Notes under the pieces: generated by a model
What the model saw: only the letters and a program-made list of their open reading frames with translations
Told to the model about the DNA's origin: nothing
The model's database searches: none
Assembly (NCBI GenBank): GCA_963760435.1
Contig: CAVXDE010000041.1
Span: 53,010-117,009 of the forward strand
From: JAFAXD01 sp963760435
Lineage (GTDB): Bacteria; Pseudomonadota; Alphaproteobacteria; Rhizobiales; Xanthobacteraceae
Length of the DNA stretch: 64,000 nt
Direction: 5' to 3'
Shown here: positions 50,260 to 58,254 of the stretch, piece after piece
Position numbering within the stretch: position 1 is the first letter of the stretch
How the letters are laid out: every line of letters begins with the position of its first letter
Translations under genes and position numbers: made by a program

Positions 50260-50320
50260 CATGGGTTAGGGCGAGAGGGTTCCACGTCTGTACCGTGTCC
50301 TTTGACCTAGGAAAGGTCGC

Positions 50321-50491
50321 GTGCCGAACTATCGTGAATTGGCGATACGCTATTTGGCGATGGCGGATGAAGGCGTCGATCCCGAGATCTCTCGGTTACT
50401 CCGGTTGCTGGCGGCGGATTACTTAGAGTTGGCGCAGAAGCAGCAAGGCCAGCAACAGCAGCAGATACAGCCCAAAGAACCGGACAAGTAG
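50321..50491 (+). CDS. small helical protein of a Bradyrhizobium-type family
   Basis: A GTG-started ORF of 56 residues, VPNYRELAIRYLAMADEGVD through LLAADYLELAQ and a Gln-rich tail. AGGAAAGG precedes it by a few bases. Pairs of helices with DYLELA at the end of helix 2 are common in very small rhizobial proteins of unknown function. It resembles the ORF at 50768 in layout (helix, charged turn, ADY-x-x-LA), so the two may be paralogues. Confidence 0.55.
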   Translation: MPNYRELAIRYLAMADEGVDPEISRLLRLLAADYLELAQKQQGQQQQQIQPKEPDK

Positions 50492-50767
50492 GCCGCCACC
50501 GCTTCTTGCTTTCTAGCTTTATGTCGATTTCGACGGGTTCCCCGTCGCCATCATAATGCGGATGTTCGAGCCTCGCGTTTGCCGCTGCTTTGGCACTGGC
50601 CCATGTCCCTGTCACATGGTCCGTTTCAAATTCAGGAGAAGTCCGAGCGCCCAAAGGCGGGCGAATAGCGCTCAATCCGCCTAGTCTCTATGTCATTGTC
50701 TTAATTTGACTTAATTGCCGTCCTAATTGGGTTTTCCACAGGGTGGGAACTATGGGAGGATGGGCAG

Positions 50768-50932
50768 ATGGAATTGCCTCCGGAGTATTGGCGCGAGCGA
50801 GCCGATAGGGTTCGCAAGACCGCGGACTTTGTTGACGAAAAGGCCCGCGAGACCTTGCTGAGGATCGCGGGCGATTACAATTCCCTTGCACAGCGGGCTC
50901 AAAGACAGGGCCGAACGAATCCGGCGAGGTAG
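50768..50932 (+). CDS. small helical protein of a Bradyrhizobium-type family
   Basis: A 54-residue ORF from an ATG with GGAGG eight bases upstream: MELPPEYWRERADRVRKTAD, then EKARETLLRIAGDYNSLAQR and a basic tail. The YWRERA...ARE-x-L-x-IA-x-DY-x-x-LA pattern is a widespread small rhizobial family of unknown function, usually scattered in accessory DNA. GTCCTAATT follows the stop closely, as elsewhere in this zone. Confidence 0.65.
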   Translation: MELPPEYWRERADRVRKTADFVDEKARETLLRIAGDYNSLAQRAQRQGRTNPAR

Positions 50933-50993
50933 GCCGCGCCGTCCTAATTCAGACTTAGAATTCATCCCAGACTAGGTTCCGATCGGAATTGTC

Positions 50994-51215
50994 ATGGGCA
51001 AGCTGTCACTCTCGATATTTTGTTTTGCAGCCGCACTGGCGATCGCAAGCGGTGCCTATGCCAAGGGCAGCGCTGTCGTGTTTCACACGGAAGCCGACCA
51101 CGCCAAGTTCGTGCCGACTGCTCCTCCTCAGCGGGCAGCAATCATCAAATGGTCGCTACGACATCACCACTACCACCGCATTTATCTTCCTCAGGCCGTG
51201 TCTCATTCAAACTGA
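50994..51215 (+). CDS. secreted His-rich small protein, copy 1
   Basis: The 73-residue ORF has a clean signal peptide (MGKLSLSIFCFAAALAIASG, cleavage after AYA) and a ~49-residue mature part with AKFVPTAPP and an HHHYHRIYLPQ motif. It is clearly paralogous to the ORF at 51925, which shares the signal peptide (KLSLSI-x-C-x-x-AAL-x-I-x-SGAYA), the HAxFVP element and HHHYH. The histidine cluster could bind copper, nickel or zinc in the periplasm. No known family is recognised, and the spacing of identical parts supports that it is a real protein. Confidence 0.65.
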   Translation: MGKLSLSIFCFAAALAIASGAYAKGSAVVFHTEADHAKFVPTAPPQRAAIIKWSLRHHHYHRIYLPQAVSHSN

Positions 51216-51388
51216 GACGTGACCCGTTGCCGCCGCTGAGCGCAGCAAGGGCCTGCGTCTGTTTGGCGTCGGGCCCAAGTCGATGTGTGTCTTCATTGCA
51301 ACGATCCGGCCAAAGATAAACTTTCTGTAAGAAATCACAGCAGACTTCCAAGCCCGATACAGCGATCAATGTCCATGGCGGGGGGCGC

Positions 51389-51472
51389 ATGGGCAAGGAT
51401 CTCCAATTCTGGATACCAATTGTCGTGGGCGTCCTGGTGGTGTCGGCCGTCTATTTTGCGACGCGGAGATAG
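51389..51472 (+). CDS. possible 27-residue single-span membrane microprotein
   Basis: MGKDLQFWIPIVVGVLVVSA followed by VYFATRR has one hydrophobic helix with a basic end, preceded by a G-rich run that could serve as a ribosome binding site. Such microproteins are plausible but cannot be confirmed from sequence alone. It lies in the accessory zone between the two His-rich genes. Confidence 0.35.
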   Translation: MGKDLQFWIPIVVGVLVVSAVYFATRR

Positions 51473-51484
51473 AGAGCCGGCGCC

Positions 51485-51765
51485 TTAGATCAGTCGCATC
51501 GAGACTTCGACATCATCGCCGAATGGCGTCGAGAGATAGCCTTGCCCGGTCGAACGCACTCGCGCCAGGTACTCCGGGCTCGCGTCCGCATCGTCAGCCA
51601 CCACGAAGGCGCCGGGACGCAGCCGGTCTTCGACCAGCGCGAGGATGTCAGGGTAGAGGCCCTTGGCGCCGTCGAGAAGCAGGAGGTCGATCGTCTCCGG
51701 CAGGTCCGCCTTCAGCGTCTGCAGCGCGTCGCCCGCGCTTTCGGAAACACCGCGAGCGGCTGCGG
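51485..51765 (-). pseudogene. C-terminal remnant of a class I SAM-dependent methyltransferase
   Basis: On the minus strand an open segment ends at a TAA at 51485 and reads ESAGDALQTLKADLPETIDL, then LLLDGAKGLYPDILALVEDR, LRPGAFVVADDADASPEYLA and DDVEVSMRLI. This is the C-terminal half of an O-methyltransferase-like protein. Upstream of about 51765 the frame has stop codons and no N-terminal SAM-binding motif is found, so only about 86-90 residues remain. It marks decayed DNA between the His-rich peptide genes. Confidence 0.6.
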
Positions 51766-51869
51766 AGGCCTACACCTATGCGGACGGCTTGGCCGACATG
51801 TTTTGCGCTTACCTCGGCGCCAACGCAGCAGAGCAGGCCCATCGGCGACGTAGGCTTAGGTATTTTCCC

Positions 51870-51887
51870 TAGTCTAGATTTAGACTA
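51870..51887. promoter_or_regulatory. palindrome upstream of His-rich copy 2, with a -10-like TATAAT
   Basis: TAGTCTA (51870-51876) and TAGACTA (51881-51887) are inverted around GATT. TATAAT follows at 51897-51902, and the His-rich ORF starts at 51925. The site could be an operator or a small terminator of upstream transcription. Confidence 0.35.
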
Positions 51888-51924
51888 ATCCTAAACTATA
51901 ATCCCTTCGGTGAAGGGATTCGCT

Positions 51925-52119
51925 ATGTGCAAGCTATCGTTGTCGATCCTCTGTGTCGGCGCGGCGCTGGTCATCTCGAGTGGCGCCTATGCGCGAGGCG
52001 GGACTTACCACCACGCTGAGTTCGTCCCGCTGAAATCCATAGGAACCACAGCTCCGGGCGGATGGGTGCTTCAGTATTCGCCCGAACATCACCACTACCA
52101 TCTGACCTACCGCCAGTAG
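51925..52119 (+). CDS. secreted His-rich small protein, copy 2
   Basis: The 64-residue ORF MCKLSLSILCVGAALVISSG, with cleavage expected after AYA, has a ~41-residue mature peptide with TYHHAEFVPLKS and EHHHYHLTYRQ. The ATG at 51925, with GAAGGG upstream, aligns exactly with the start of its paralogue at 50994; a GTG at 51910 would add five residues. Conservation of both the signal peptide and the HHHYH end argues for a function, perhaps metal binding. The family is not recognised. Confidence 0.65.
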   Translation: MCKLSLSILCVGAALVISSGAYARGGTYHHAEFVPLKSIGTTAPGGWVLQYSPEHHHYHLTYRQ

Positions 52120-52308
52120 GTCTGTGCGATCGCCGCAGGGTACAGCGGCTTGTCAGCAAGCCGCCGAAACGGCCATACCCTTGCTTGACGCGACTAATAA
52201 CAAAATTTATAGATCGGGTCGTGGCGCACGGGTGCGCCAGGCTTTTTGACAAATGAATCGGAATTGTCGCTCCCGGCCGGACATGGACCGGACGCTTTGC
52301 GCGAGAAC

Positions 52309-52488
52309 GTCACCTATGTGCGGCGACGTCACCTATCAGAATAGCGCGTCATCTATGCGCAGCATGTCATCTATGCATTTTATGACGAAATGCAATTGGC
52401 CTGCACCAACGCAAAGCTCGCCCGGATGATTTCCATCCGGGCGACGCTGTGCAAATCAAGTGTCATCTATGCGAGGACGTCATCTATG
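52309..52488. repeat. GTCAYCTATG repeat cluster 1 (six copies)
   Basis: Copies of a ten-base motif lie at 52309 (GTCACCTATG), 52328 (GTCACCTATC), 52348, 52366, 52462 and 52479 (all GTCATCTATG). All point the same way, and adjacent copies start 17-20 bases apart. No gene is in the 393 bases between 52120 and 52512. Regular spacing near two helical turns suggests protein binding sites or the multiple terminal repeats of a transposable element. Confidence 0.85.
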
Positions 52489-52512
52489 CGGCGCCCTCGC
52501 GGGCCGGTCAGA

Positions 52513-52869
52513 TCAGAACGGGCAGGCGGGATTGCAAATCCAGCGCGCCACCGGACGACGCAAGCCCGGGCGGAACCAGACGATCTGGTTCGGGAACGCG
52601 ACGCCACGCAAGCCCCAGGTCGTTGCCGCGACCGTGGCCGGACCGGTGTAGAGACCATCAGACCAGACACCAGCGTCGTTATAGAACGACACATGCCTGT
52701 AGACGGGCCACAATCCGTCCGCATAGGCGCGTGCACACATGCCCGGCGCCGCGCAGGCGGGGCCCTGGCAGGTATAGCCACCCGTGACATTGACGGCCTG
52801 AGCGTTAGCCCCGGCGCTTGCAAACAACGCACAAGCACCTGCCATCAAACCCAGCACTAACTTCCGCAT
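52513..52869 (-). CDS. small secreted Cys-containing protein
   Basis: From the ATG at 52869 (with GGGAGAG upstream) the protein has 118 residues. The signal peptide is MRKLVLGLMAGACALFASAG, cut near NAQ. The mature part contains YTCQGPACAAPGMCARAY, VYRHVSFYNDAGVWSDG and a C-terminal WICNPACPF, so disulfides are likely. No family is recognised. It is flanked on both sides by the GTCAYCTATG repeat clusters. Confidence 0.6.
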   Translation of the reverse strand: MRKLVLGLMAGACALFASAGANAQAVNVTGGYTCQGPACAAPGMCARAYADGLWPVYRHVSFYNDAGVWSDGLYTGPATVAATTWGLRGVAFPNQIVWFRPGLRRPVARWICNPACPF

Positions 52870-53008
52870 CTCGCTCTCCCAATTTTCTCGCGGTGCGACA
52901 AGGTATTTACGGGTTAAGTCCCCTAGACAACCTATCACTCGGTTTAGGCGCCCCTATACCTGCGGAAAACCCCGGGACGCGGGATGGGAAGCAGGGCACG
53001 AAACGCCC

Positions 53009-53225
53009 GTCATCTATACGCCGCCCTGTCATCTATGCTCAACGCCGCCGATCCACGTCGGCGAGGTCATCTATGGCGCGATACCCCGCGGGTCTGAGCC
53101 AAGCTGCGGCGGGGCCGTCGATATGCCGGTGCGGTTCGTGAGGATCTTTGCGTATCTGAAATGAGCGGACCACGCTCGTCTGGGACACGAGGTGTCGTGT
53201 CACCCATGCGCAAACGTCACCTATG
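53009..53225. repeat. GTCAYCTATG repeat cluster 2 (five copies)
   Basis: Copies are at 53009 (GTCATCTATA), 53028 and 53066 (GTCATCTATG), 53199 (GTCACCCATG) and 53216 (GTCACCTATG), again all in one direction. The region 52870-53216 has no other gene. The last copy supplies the stop codon of livF, so the repeat has entered or shaped the 3' end of that gene. Confidence 0.85.
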
Positions 53226-53999
53226 GGCCGCAGGGCCCCCCGGCTCTGGCGCACCGGCCTTGCCGCCTTCCAGATAGGCGGCGCGCACCTCAGGCCGTTC
53301 CAGCAACTCGCGGCCCGTGCCGGTGAGGGTGATCAGGCCGTTGACCATCACATAGGCGCGGTGGGCGAGCTTGAGCGCGTGAAACGCGTTCTGCTCGACC
53401 AGGAACACGGTCAACGCCTCGCGCGCGTTGAGCTCGCGGATGGTGGCAAAGATCTGCTGGGCGACGAGCGGGGCGAGGCCGAGCGAGGGTTCGTCCAGAA
53501 GCAACAGGCGGGGGCGTCCCATCAGGGCGCGGGCAATGGCCAGCATCTGCTGCTCGCCGCCCGATAGCGTGCCGCCGCGCTGGTTGCGCCGTTCGGCAAG
53601 CCGCGGGAACAGGCTAAACACCCGGTCGAGATCCTCGGCCTGATGCGCCCGGTCGCACACGGTCGAGCCCATCTGCAGGTTCTCGAACACCGTCATGCGC
53701 GGAAAGATGCGCCGACCCTCTGGCGATTGCGCGATGCGCAGCCGCGCGATCTCGTGCGTCGCGTGGCCGGTGATATCGGTGCCGGCAAACACGACGCGCC
53801 CTTCACGCGCGCGCGGCTTGCCGCAGATCGTCATCATCAGGGTCGATTTGCCGGCGCCGTTGGCGCCGATCAGGGTGACGATCTCGCCCGCGTGCACATC
53901 AATGTCGACGCCGCGCAGCGCGGGGATGGCGCCGTAATAGGTCTTCACCCCACGCACGGTGAGCAGCGGCTCGGGTGTTGCGTGGGGCAGGGCGCTCAT
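53217..53999 (-). CDS. livF: branched-chain amino-acid-type ABC transporter ATPase LivF
   Basis: The 260-residue ATPase shows Walker A GANGAGKSTLMM, SPEGRRIFPRMTVFENLQMG (the Q-loop region of LivF), signature LSGGEQQMLAIARAL and Walker B LLLLDEPSLGL. Its ATG overlaps the stop of the Bug receptor gene (ATGA), making it the last gene of a coupled operon. The C-terminus (...GAPEPGGPAAHR) ends inside a GTCACCTATG repeat. Confidence 0.95.
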   Translation of the reverse strand: MSALPHATPEPLLTVRGVKTYYGAIPALRGVDIDVHAGEIVTLIGANGAGKSTLMMTICGKPRAREGRVVFAGTDITGHATHEIARLRIAQSPEGRRIFPRMTVFENLQMGSTVCDRAHQAEDLDRVFSLFPRLAERRNQRGGTLSGGEQQMLAIARALMGRPRLLLLDEPSLGLAPLVAQQIFATIRELNAREALTVFLVEQNAFHALKLAHRAYVMVNGLITLTGTGRELLERPEVRAAYLEGGKAGAPEPGGPAAHR

Positions 54000-54970
54000 T
54001 GGCTGGCCGCGATCCCGGCTTTGCGCACCACCGCGCCCCAGGTGTCGATCTCGGATTTGACGAAGGCGCGCAGCGCGTCGCTCGACGCGGGCTCGACCGG
54101 CAGCATGCCTAAGTCCACCACCTGTTTGGCGATGTCAGGCTCGTTCATCACGGTTGCGATCTCGCCGTTGAGCTTGCTCACGATCGCTGCCGGCGTCGCG
54201 GCCGGTGCAATCGCCATCTGCCAGGACGTGGCGTCGAAGCCGGCAACGCTGGCGTCGAGCGGCGGCACGTTGGAGATGGCCGCTACACGCGCCTTCGAGG
54301 TCACGCCGAGCGGCTGCAGCTTGTCTTCCTGGATCATGCCCAGCGCCGGCGCGACGTCGGTGAACATGAGCTGCACGTGGCCGGCGACCACGTCGTTGAT
54401 GGCCGGCGCGGCGCCTTTGTAGGGCACATGGGTCAGCTGCGTGTCGGTCAATGCTTGAAACAATTCGGCGAACAGATGATGCGGTGTTCCCGGTCCGCTC
54501 GACGCGAAGGCGAGCGCGCCCGGCTTGGCCTTGGCGCGCGCGATCAGGTCGGCCACCGAGGTCACGCCAAGCGCGGGATTGACGACCAGCACGAACGGCG
54601 TGCGCACCAGCAAAGCGAGCGGCACGAAATCGGCGGCCGGATCATATGGGAGCTTCTTGTAGAGCGTGACGTTCGCCGCCATCGCCGAGCTCGGCGACAC
54701 CATCAGGGTGTAGCCGTCGGGCGCCGCATGTGCGAGCCCGACCGATGCGGTCAGCGCGCCGGCGCCCGGCTTGTTCTCGACCACGAACGGCTGGCCAAAC
54801 TTGCGCTCGAGCCGCTCGGCGAGAACCCGCGCTAGCAGGTCGGTGGTGCCGCCGGGTACGAACGGCACGACGATGGTCACGGTGCGGGTGGGATAATCCT
54901 CGGCAAAGCTTGCCGCCGGTGATGTGGCGCAGGCGAGCAGCACAAGCGCAATACGTAAGGCGTTCCTCAT
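53996..54970 (-). CDS. Bug-family (tripartite tricarboxylate) periplasmic binding protein
   Basis: From ATG 54970 the protein has 324 residues with a signal peptide (MRNALRIALVLLACATSPAA ... FAED). It has the Bug/TctC pattern: YPTRTVTIVVPFVPGGTTDL, VENKPGAGALTASVGLAHAA, LPYDPAADFVPLALLVRTPF, LTHVPYKGAAPAINDVVAG and VPPLDASVAGFDATSWQMAI. Bug proteins usually serve TctAB carriers and bind carboxylates. Here the gene sits between livG and livF with four-base overlaps on both sides, so it probably serves this ABC importer. A long open frame continues upstream but is antisense-like and unrelated. Confidence 0.9.
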   Translation of the reverse strand: MRNALRIALVLLACATSPAASFAEDYPTRTVTIVVPFVPGGTTDLLARVLAERLERKFGQPFVVENKPGAGALTASVGLAHAAPDGYTLMVSPSSAMAANVTLYKKLPYDPAADFVPLALLVRTPFVLVVNPALGVTSVADLIARAKAKPGALAFASSGPGTPHHLFAELFQALTDTQLTHVPYKGAAPAINDVVAGHVQLMFTDVAPALGMIQEDKLQPLGVTSKARVAAISNVPPLDASVAGFDATSWQMAIAPAATPAAIVSKLNGEIATVMNEPDIAKQVVDLGMLPVEPASSDALRAFVKSEIDTWGAVVRKAGIAASQ

Positions 54971-55866
54971 CCGGCGACCTCCGCCTGCACGCGCTCGACT
55001 TCCTGTTCGGCGACGCCCAGATAGGCGGCGATCACCTTGGCGTCGTCGCGCACCGCATCGGGCGCACCGTCGGCGATCTTGATCCCGTAGTCGAGCACGA
55101 TCACGTGGTCGGAGATTTCCATCACCACCGACATGTCGTGCTCGATCAGCAGCACCGCGGTCGCGTGCTTGTCGCGCACGGTGAGGATCAGCTCGTTGAG
55201 GTCGGCCTTTTCGTGCGGGTTCAGCCCGGCGGCGGGCTCGTCGAGGCAGAGCAGCACCGGGTCGGTGCACATGGCGCGCGCGATCTCGAGCCGCCGCTGC
55301 GCCCCGTAGGGAAGCTCGCCGGCCGGGTCGTCGGCGCGGCCCATGAGATCGACCGCCTCGAGCCAGTAGCACGCCTTCTCGATCGCGGCCCGCTCGGCCT
55401 TGCGGTAGCCGCCGACGCCGAGCACGCCGAGCAGCGCATAGCCCGACGCGCGGTTGAGCGGATTGTGCTGGGCGACCAGCAAATTCTCCAGCACGGTGAG
55501 ACCGGGGAAGAGGCGGATGTTCTGGAACGTGCGCGCGACCCGCGCGTGCCGCGCCACCAGATAGTCCGGCATGCGCTCGAGTAGATAGAGAACGCCGCCC
55601 GGCCGGCGCAGCGCGCGGGTGCCGCGCCGGGTGATGGTCTCGAGGTCGTCCCATACCGCGGCATCGCCGTGGGCGAGCCCCACCCGTCCCTGGGTCGGTT
55701 TGTAGAAGCCGGTGATGCAGTTGAACACGGTGGTCTTGCCGGCGCCGTTCGGCCCGATCAGCGCGGTGATGGAATTGGTCTCGGCCGTGAACGAGAGGTC
55801 GTTGACCGCGACCAGGCCGCCGAAGCGCATGCTCAGGTGCTCGACCCGCAGCAACGGCGCGTTCAT
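54967..55866 (-). CDS. livG: branched-chain amino-acid-type ABC transporter ATPase LivG
   Basis: The 299-residue ATPase starts MNAPLLRVEHLSMRFGGLVA at 55866. Walker A is GPNGAGKTTVFNCITGFYKP, a long LivG-type insert follows, then VARTFQNIRLFPGLTVLENL, the signature region LPYGAQRRLEIARAM (GAQ in place of GGQ) and Walker B LLCLDEPAAGLNP. Its ATG overlaps the livM stop and its stop overlaps the receptor start (ATGA both times). Confidence 0.95.
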   Translation of the reverse strand: MNAPLLRVEHLSMRFGGLVAVNDLSFTAETNSITALIGPNGAGKTTVFNCITGFYKPTQGRVGLAHGDAAVWDDLETITRRGTRALRRPGGVLYLLERMPDYLVARHARVARTFQNIRLFPGLTVLENLLVAQHNPLNRASGYALLGVLGVGGYRKAERAAIEKACYWLEAVDLMGRADDPAGELPYGAQRRLEIARAMCTDPVLLCLDEPAAGLNPHEKADLNELILTVRDKHATAVLLIEHDMSVVMEISDHVIVLDYGIKIADGAPDAVRDDAKVIAAYLGVAEQEVERVQAEVAG

Positions 55867-57254
55867 CCGTGGCCTTCCTTGACGAGGTCGCGGCCGATCG
55901 CCTTGCGCTCGCGCAGGAACGCCGAGGGCTCGCGGGTCGCGACCAGGCCGCGCGGCTTCCACACCATGATCAGCACCATGGCGAGGCCGAACAGCAGCAT
56001 GCGGTACTGGGTCGGATCGAAGTCGGGACCGAAGATGTCTTTCAGGAAATCGAGGTCGCGCAGGATCTCAGTGCCGCCGATCATCATCACGGCTGCGATG
56101 GCAACGCCCATCGTGCTGCCCATGCCGCCCAGCACCACGATGGCGAGCACGGTCGCGGATTCCATGAAGGTGAAGGATTCCGGCGAGATGAAGCCCTGGC
56201 GCGTGGCAAAGAACGAGCCGGCAAAGCCGCCGAACAGCGCGCCGGTGGCGAATGCGGTGAGCTTGGTGGTCGTGGTGTTGATGCCGAGCGAGCGGCAGGC
56301 GATCTCATCCTCGCGCAGCGCTTCCCAGGCGCGGCCGATCGGCAGCCGGCGCAGCCGCAGGGTGACGAATGCGGTGAGCAGCACCAGCACAAGGATCAGG
56401 TAATAGAGAAAGATCGTGCGATAGATCGGCGAGAACGGCAGCCCGAAGGTGGCGGCGAAGCCCTCGTCCGAGGCGTTGAACGGAATGCCGAAGAAGGACG
56501 GCCGCGGCACGCCGCTGATGCCGGCATAGCCGTTGGTGACAGGCACCCAGTTGATCAGCACGAGGCGGATGATCTCGCCAAAGGCCAGCGTGACGATGGC
56601 GAGATAATCGCCGCGCAGCCGCAGCACCGGAAAGCCGAGCATCATGCCCCAGAACGCCGCCAGGATGCCGGCGACCGGAAGCAGCGCGAAGAACGAGAGC
56701 CCGAAGGTTTGCGCCAGCAGCGCGTACGAATAGGCGCCGACCGCGTAGAAGGCGACGTAGCCGAGGTCGAGCAGGCCGGCGAGGCCGACCACGATGTTGA
56801 GCCCGAAGCCGAGCATCACATAGATCAGGATCTGGATGCCGAAGTTGTCGATCCACTTGGTGGCGCCGGTCGAGCCGGCAAGACCGAGCACCAGTGCCGG
56901 ATAGATCAATACAAAGCCGAGCGCGAACGGCGCAAAGTATTTGGTCAAGACGGCGGCGAGGCGGCTTACCGGCGCCCGCTCACGCACGGCCCGGCGCGCG
57001 CGCCACGGCGCGATCACGAACGAGTTGACGAGGCTCGCCGCCACCATCACCGCGATGAAGATCGCGAGCAACCCGAACCGGGTCTCGAGGATGAGCTCGT
57101 TGCGGATATTGGTGACGGTCTTGAACCCGATCAGCGGCAGGAACAACCCGAGCGCCAGCAAGCCCGCGAACAGCGCATCCTTACCGGCGCGCGCAAGGTC
57201 GACGCTCTGGGTCGCATTGCCTTGCATCGCGATGCTGGTCTGAGTGTTGTGCAC
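55863..57254 (-). CDS. livM: branched-chain amino-acid-type ABC transporter permease LivM
   Basis: The 463-residue membrane protein has an N-terminal extension of two or three helices and the LivM core: NIVVGLAGLLDLGYVAFYAV, FPVLRLRGDYLAIVTLAFGE, IGRAWEALREDEIACRSLGI (the cytoplasmic coupling loop), TATVLAIVVLGGMGSTMGV-type FMESATVLAIVVLGGMGSTM and GLAMVLIMVWKPRGL. The start is a GTG at 57254; ATG 57227 is an alternative. A hairpin repeat lies between livH and livM. Confidence 0.95.
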   Translation of the reverse strand: MHNTQTSIAMQGNATQSVDLARAGKDALFAGLLALGLFLPLIGFKTVTNIRNELILETRFGLLAIFIAVMVAASLVNSFVIAPWRARRAVRERAPVSRLAAVLTKYFAPFALGFVLIYPALVLGLAGSTGATKWIDNFGIQILIYVMLGFGLNIVVGLAGLLDLGYVAFYAVGAYSYALLAQTFGLSFFALLPVAGILAAFWGMMLGFPVLRLRGDYLAIVTLAFGEIIRLVLINWVPVTNGYAGISGVPRPSFFGIPFNASDEGFAATFGLPFSPIYRTIFLYYLILVLVLLTAFVTLRLRRLPIGRAWEALREDEIACRSLGINTTTTKLTAFATGALFGGFAGSFFATRQGFISPESFTFMESATVLAIVVLGGMGSTMGVAIAAVMMIGGTEILRDLDFLKDIFGPDFDPTQYRMLLFGLAMVLIMVWKPRGLVATREPSAFLRERKAIGRDLVKEGHG

Positions 57255-57271
57255 GGCGGTTCAGTCCTTCA

Positions 57272-57295
57272 CCTCTCCCCGCTTGCGGGGAGAGG
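57272..57295. repeat. palindrome between livH and livM
   Basis: CCTCTCCCCGCTTGCGGGGA followed by GAGG is a perfect ten-base hairpin with a four-base loop, typical of REP-like elements. It lies within the liv operon, where it might reduce readthrough or protect the upstream mRNA. Confidence 0.75.
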
Positions 57296-57337
57296 CAAAC
57301 CGGCGCGCGCGTCGCGTCATCACAAGCTCCGTCATCG

Positions 57338-58254
57338 CTACACCTTCTCCACGTCCGGGCGGCCGAGCAGGCCTTGCGGCATGAAGATCAGGGTAATGGC
57401 GAGAATGGAGAAGGCGGCGACGTCCTTGTAGTCGGTGGTGAAGTAGGCCGACCGAATGTCTCGACGAGGCCGATCAGCAATCCGCCGACGACGGCGCCGG
57501 GGAGCGAGCCGATGCCGCCCAGCACCGCGGCGGTGAACGCTTTCACGCCGGGCGTGAAGCCGTCGGCGAAGCTGATCACCCCGTAATAGACGACGTACAT
57601 GGTGCCGGCGACGGCGGCGAGCGCGGCGCCGATGATGAAGGTGATGGCGATGGTGCGGTCGACGTCGATGCCGAGCAGCGCCGCCATTTTCTGGTCCTGC
57701 TCGCAGGCGCGTTGGGCGCGGCCGAGCGAGGTGCGGCTCACCACGTACCAGAACGCGACCAGGAGCAGGGCGGTCACCACCCAGATGATGATCTGGGTGT
57801 AGCCCAGCGTCACCGGGTAGCCGGCGCTGTTCATCAGCACGATCTCGCCGCGGGTGAGCGGCGGCAGCGACTTGTTGCGCGGGCCCTGCGCCACCTGCAC
57901 GAAGTTCGACAGCACGATCGACATGCCGATCGCCGAGATCAGCGGCGCCAGGCGAAACGAGCCGCGCAGCGGCCGGTAGGCGAAGCGCTCGATCGCCCAG
58001 TTGACGATCGACGTGAACAGCATGGCGACGATCAGCACGATGAAGACGGCGACCACCACCGAGCTGACCGACAGCCAGGTGGTGAGAATGAGGAAGGCGA
58101 TGAGCGCAATGAAGGCCGACACCATGAACACGTCGCCATGGGCGAAGTTGACCATGCCGATGATGCCGAACACCATCGTGTAGCCGATGGCGATGAGACC
58201 GTAGATGGACCCCAGCGTGACGCCGTTGATGAGCTGCTGGAGGAAGACTTCCAT
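57338..58254 (-). CDS. livH: branched-chain amino-acid-type ABC transporter permease LivH, frame broken near 57452
   Basis: From ATG 58254 the protein reads MEVFLQQLINGVTLGSIYGL, YTMVFGIIGMVNFAHGDVFM, FRLAPLISAIGMSIVLSNFV and KAFTAAVLGGIGSLPGAVVG. After GLLIGLVETF the frame is lost. Inserting one base at about 57452 gives LVETFWSAYFTTDYKDVAAF, then FMPQGLLGRPDVEKV and a stop at 57338, for 305 residues in all. It is the first gene of the liv/Bug operon and diverges from hpaB. A GGAGGAAG ribosome binding site is present. Confidence 0.93.

Noticed and set aside
52309..53225. CRISPR array
   Set aside because: Repeat units are only ten bases, the intervals are 7-10 bases or much longer, and no cas genes are present.
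53996..55654. A 552-residue protein made of an Arg/Pro-rich N-terminal half plus the Bug receptor
   Set aside because: The first half is only an alternative frame of livG. The receptor has its own ATG and signal peptide at 54970.
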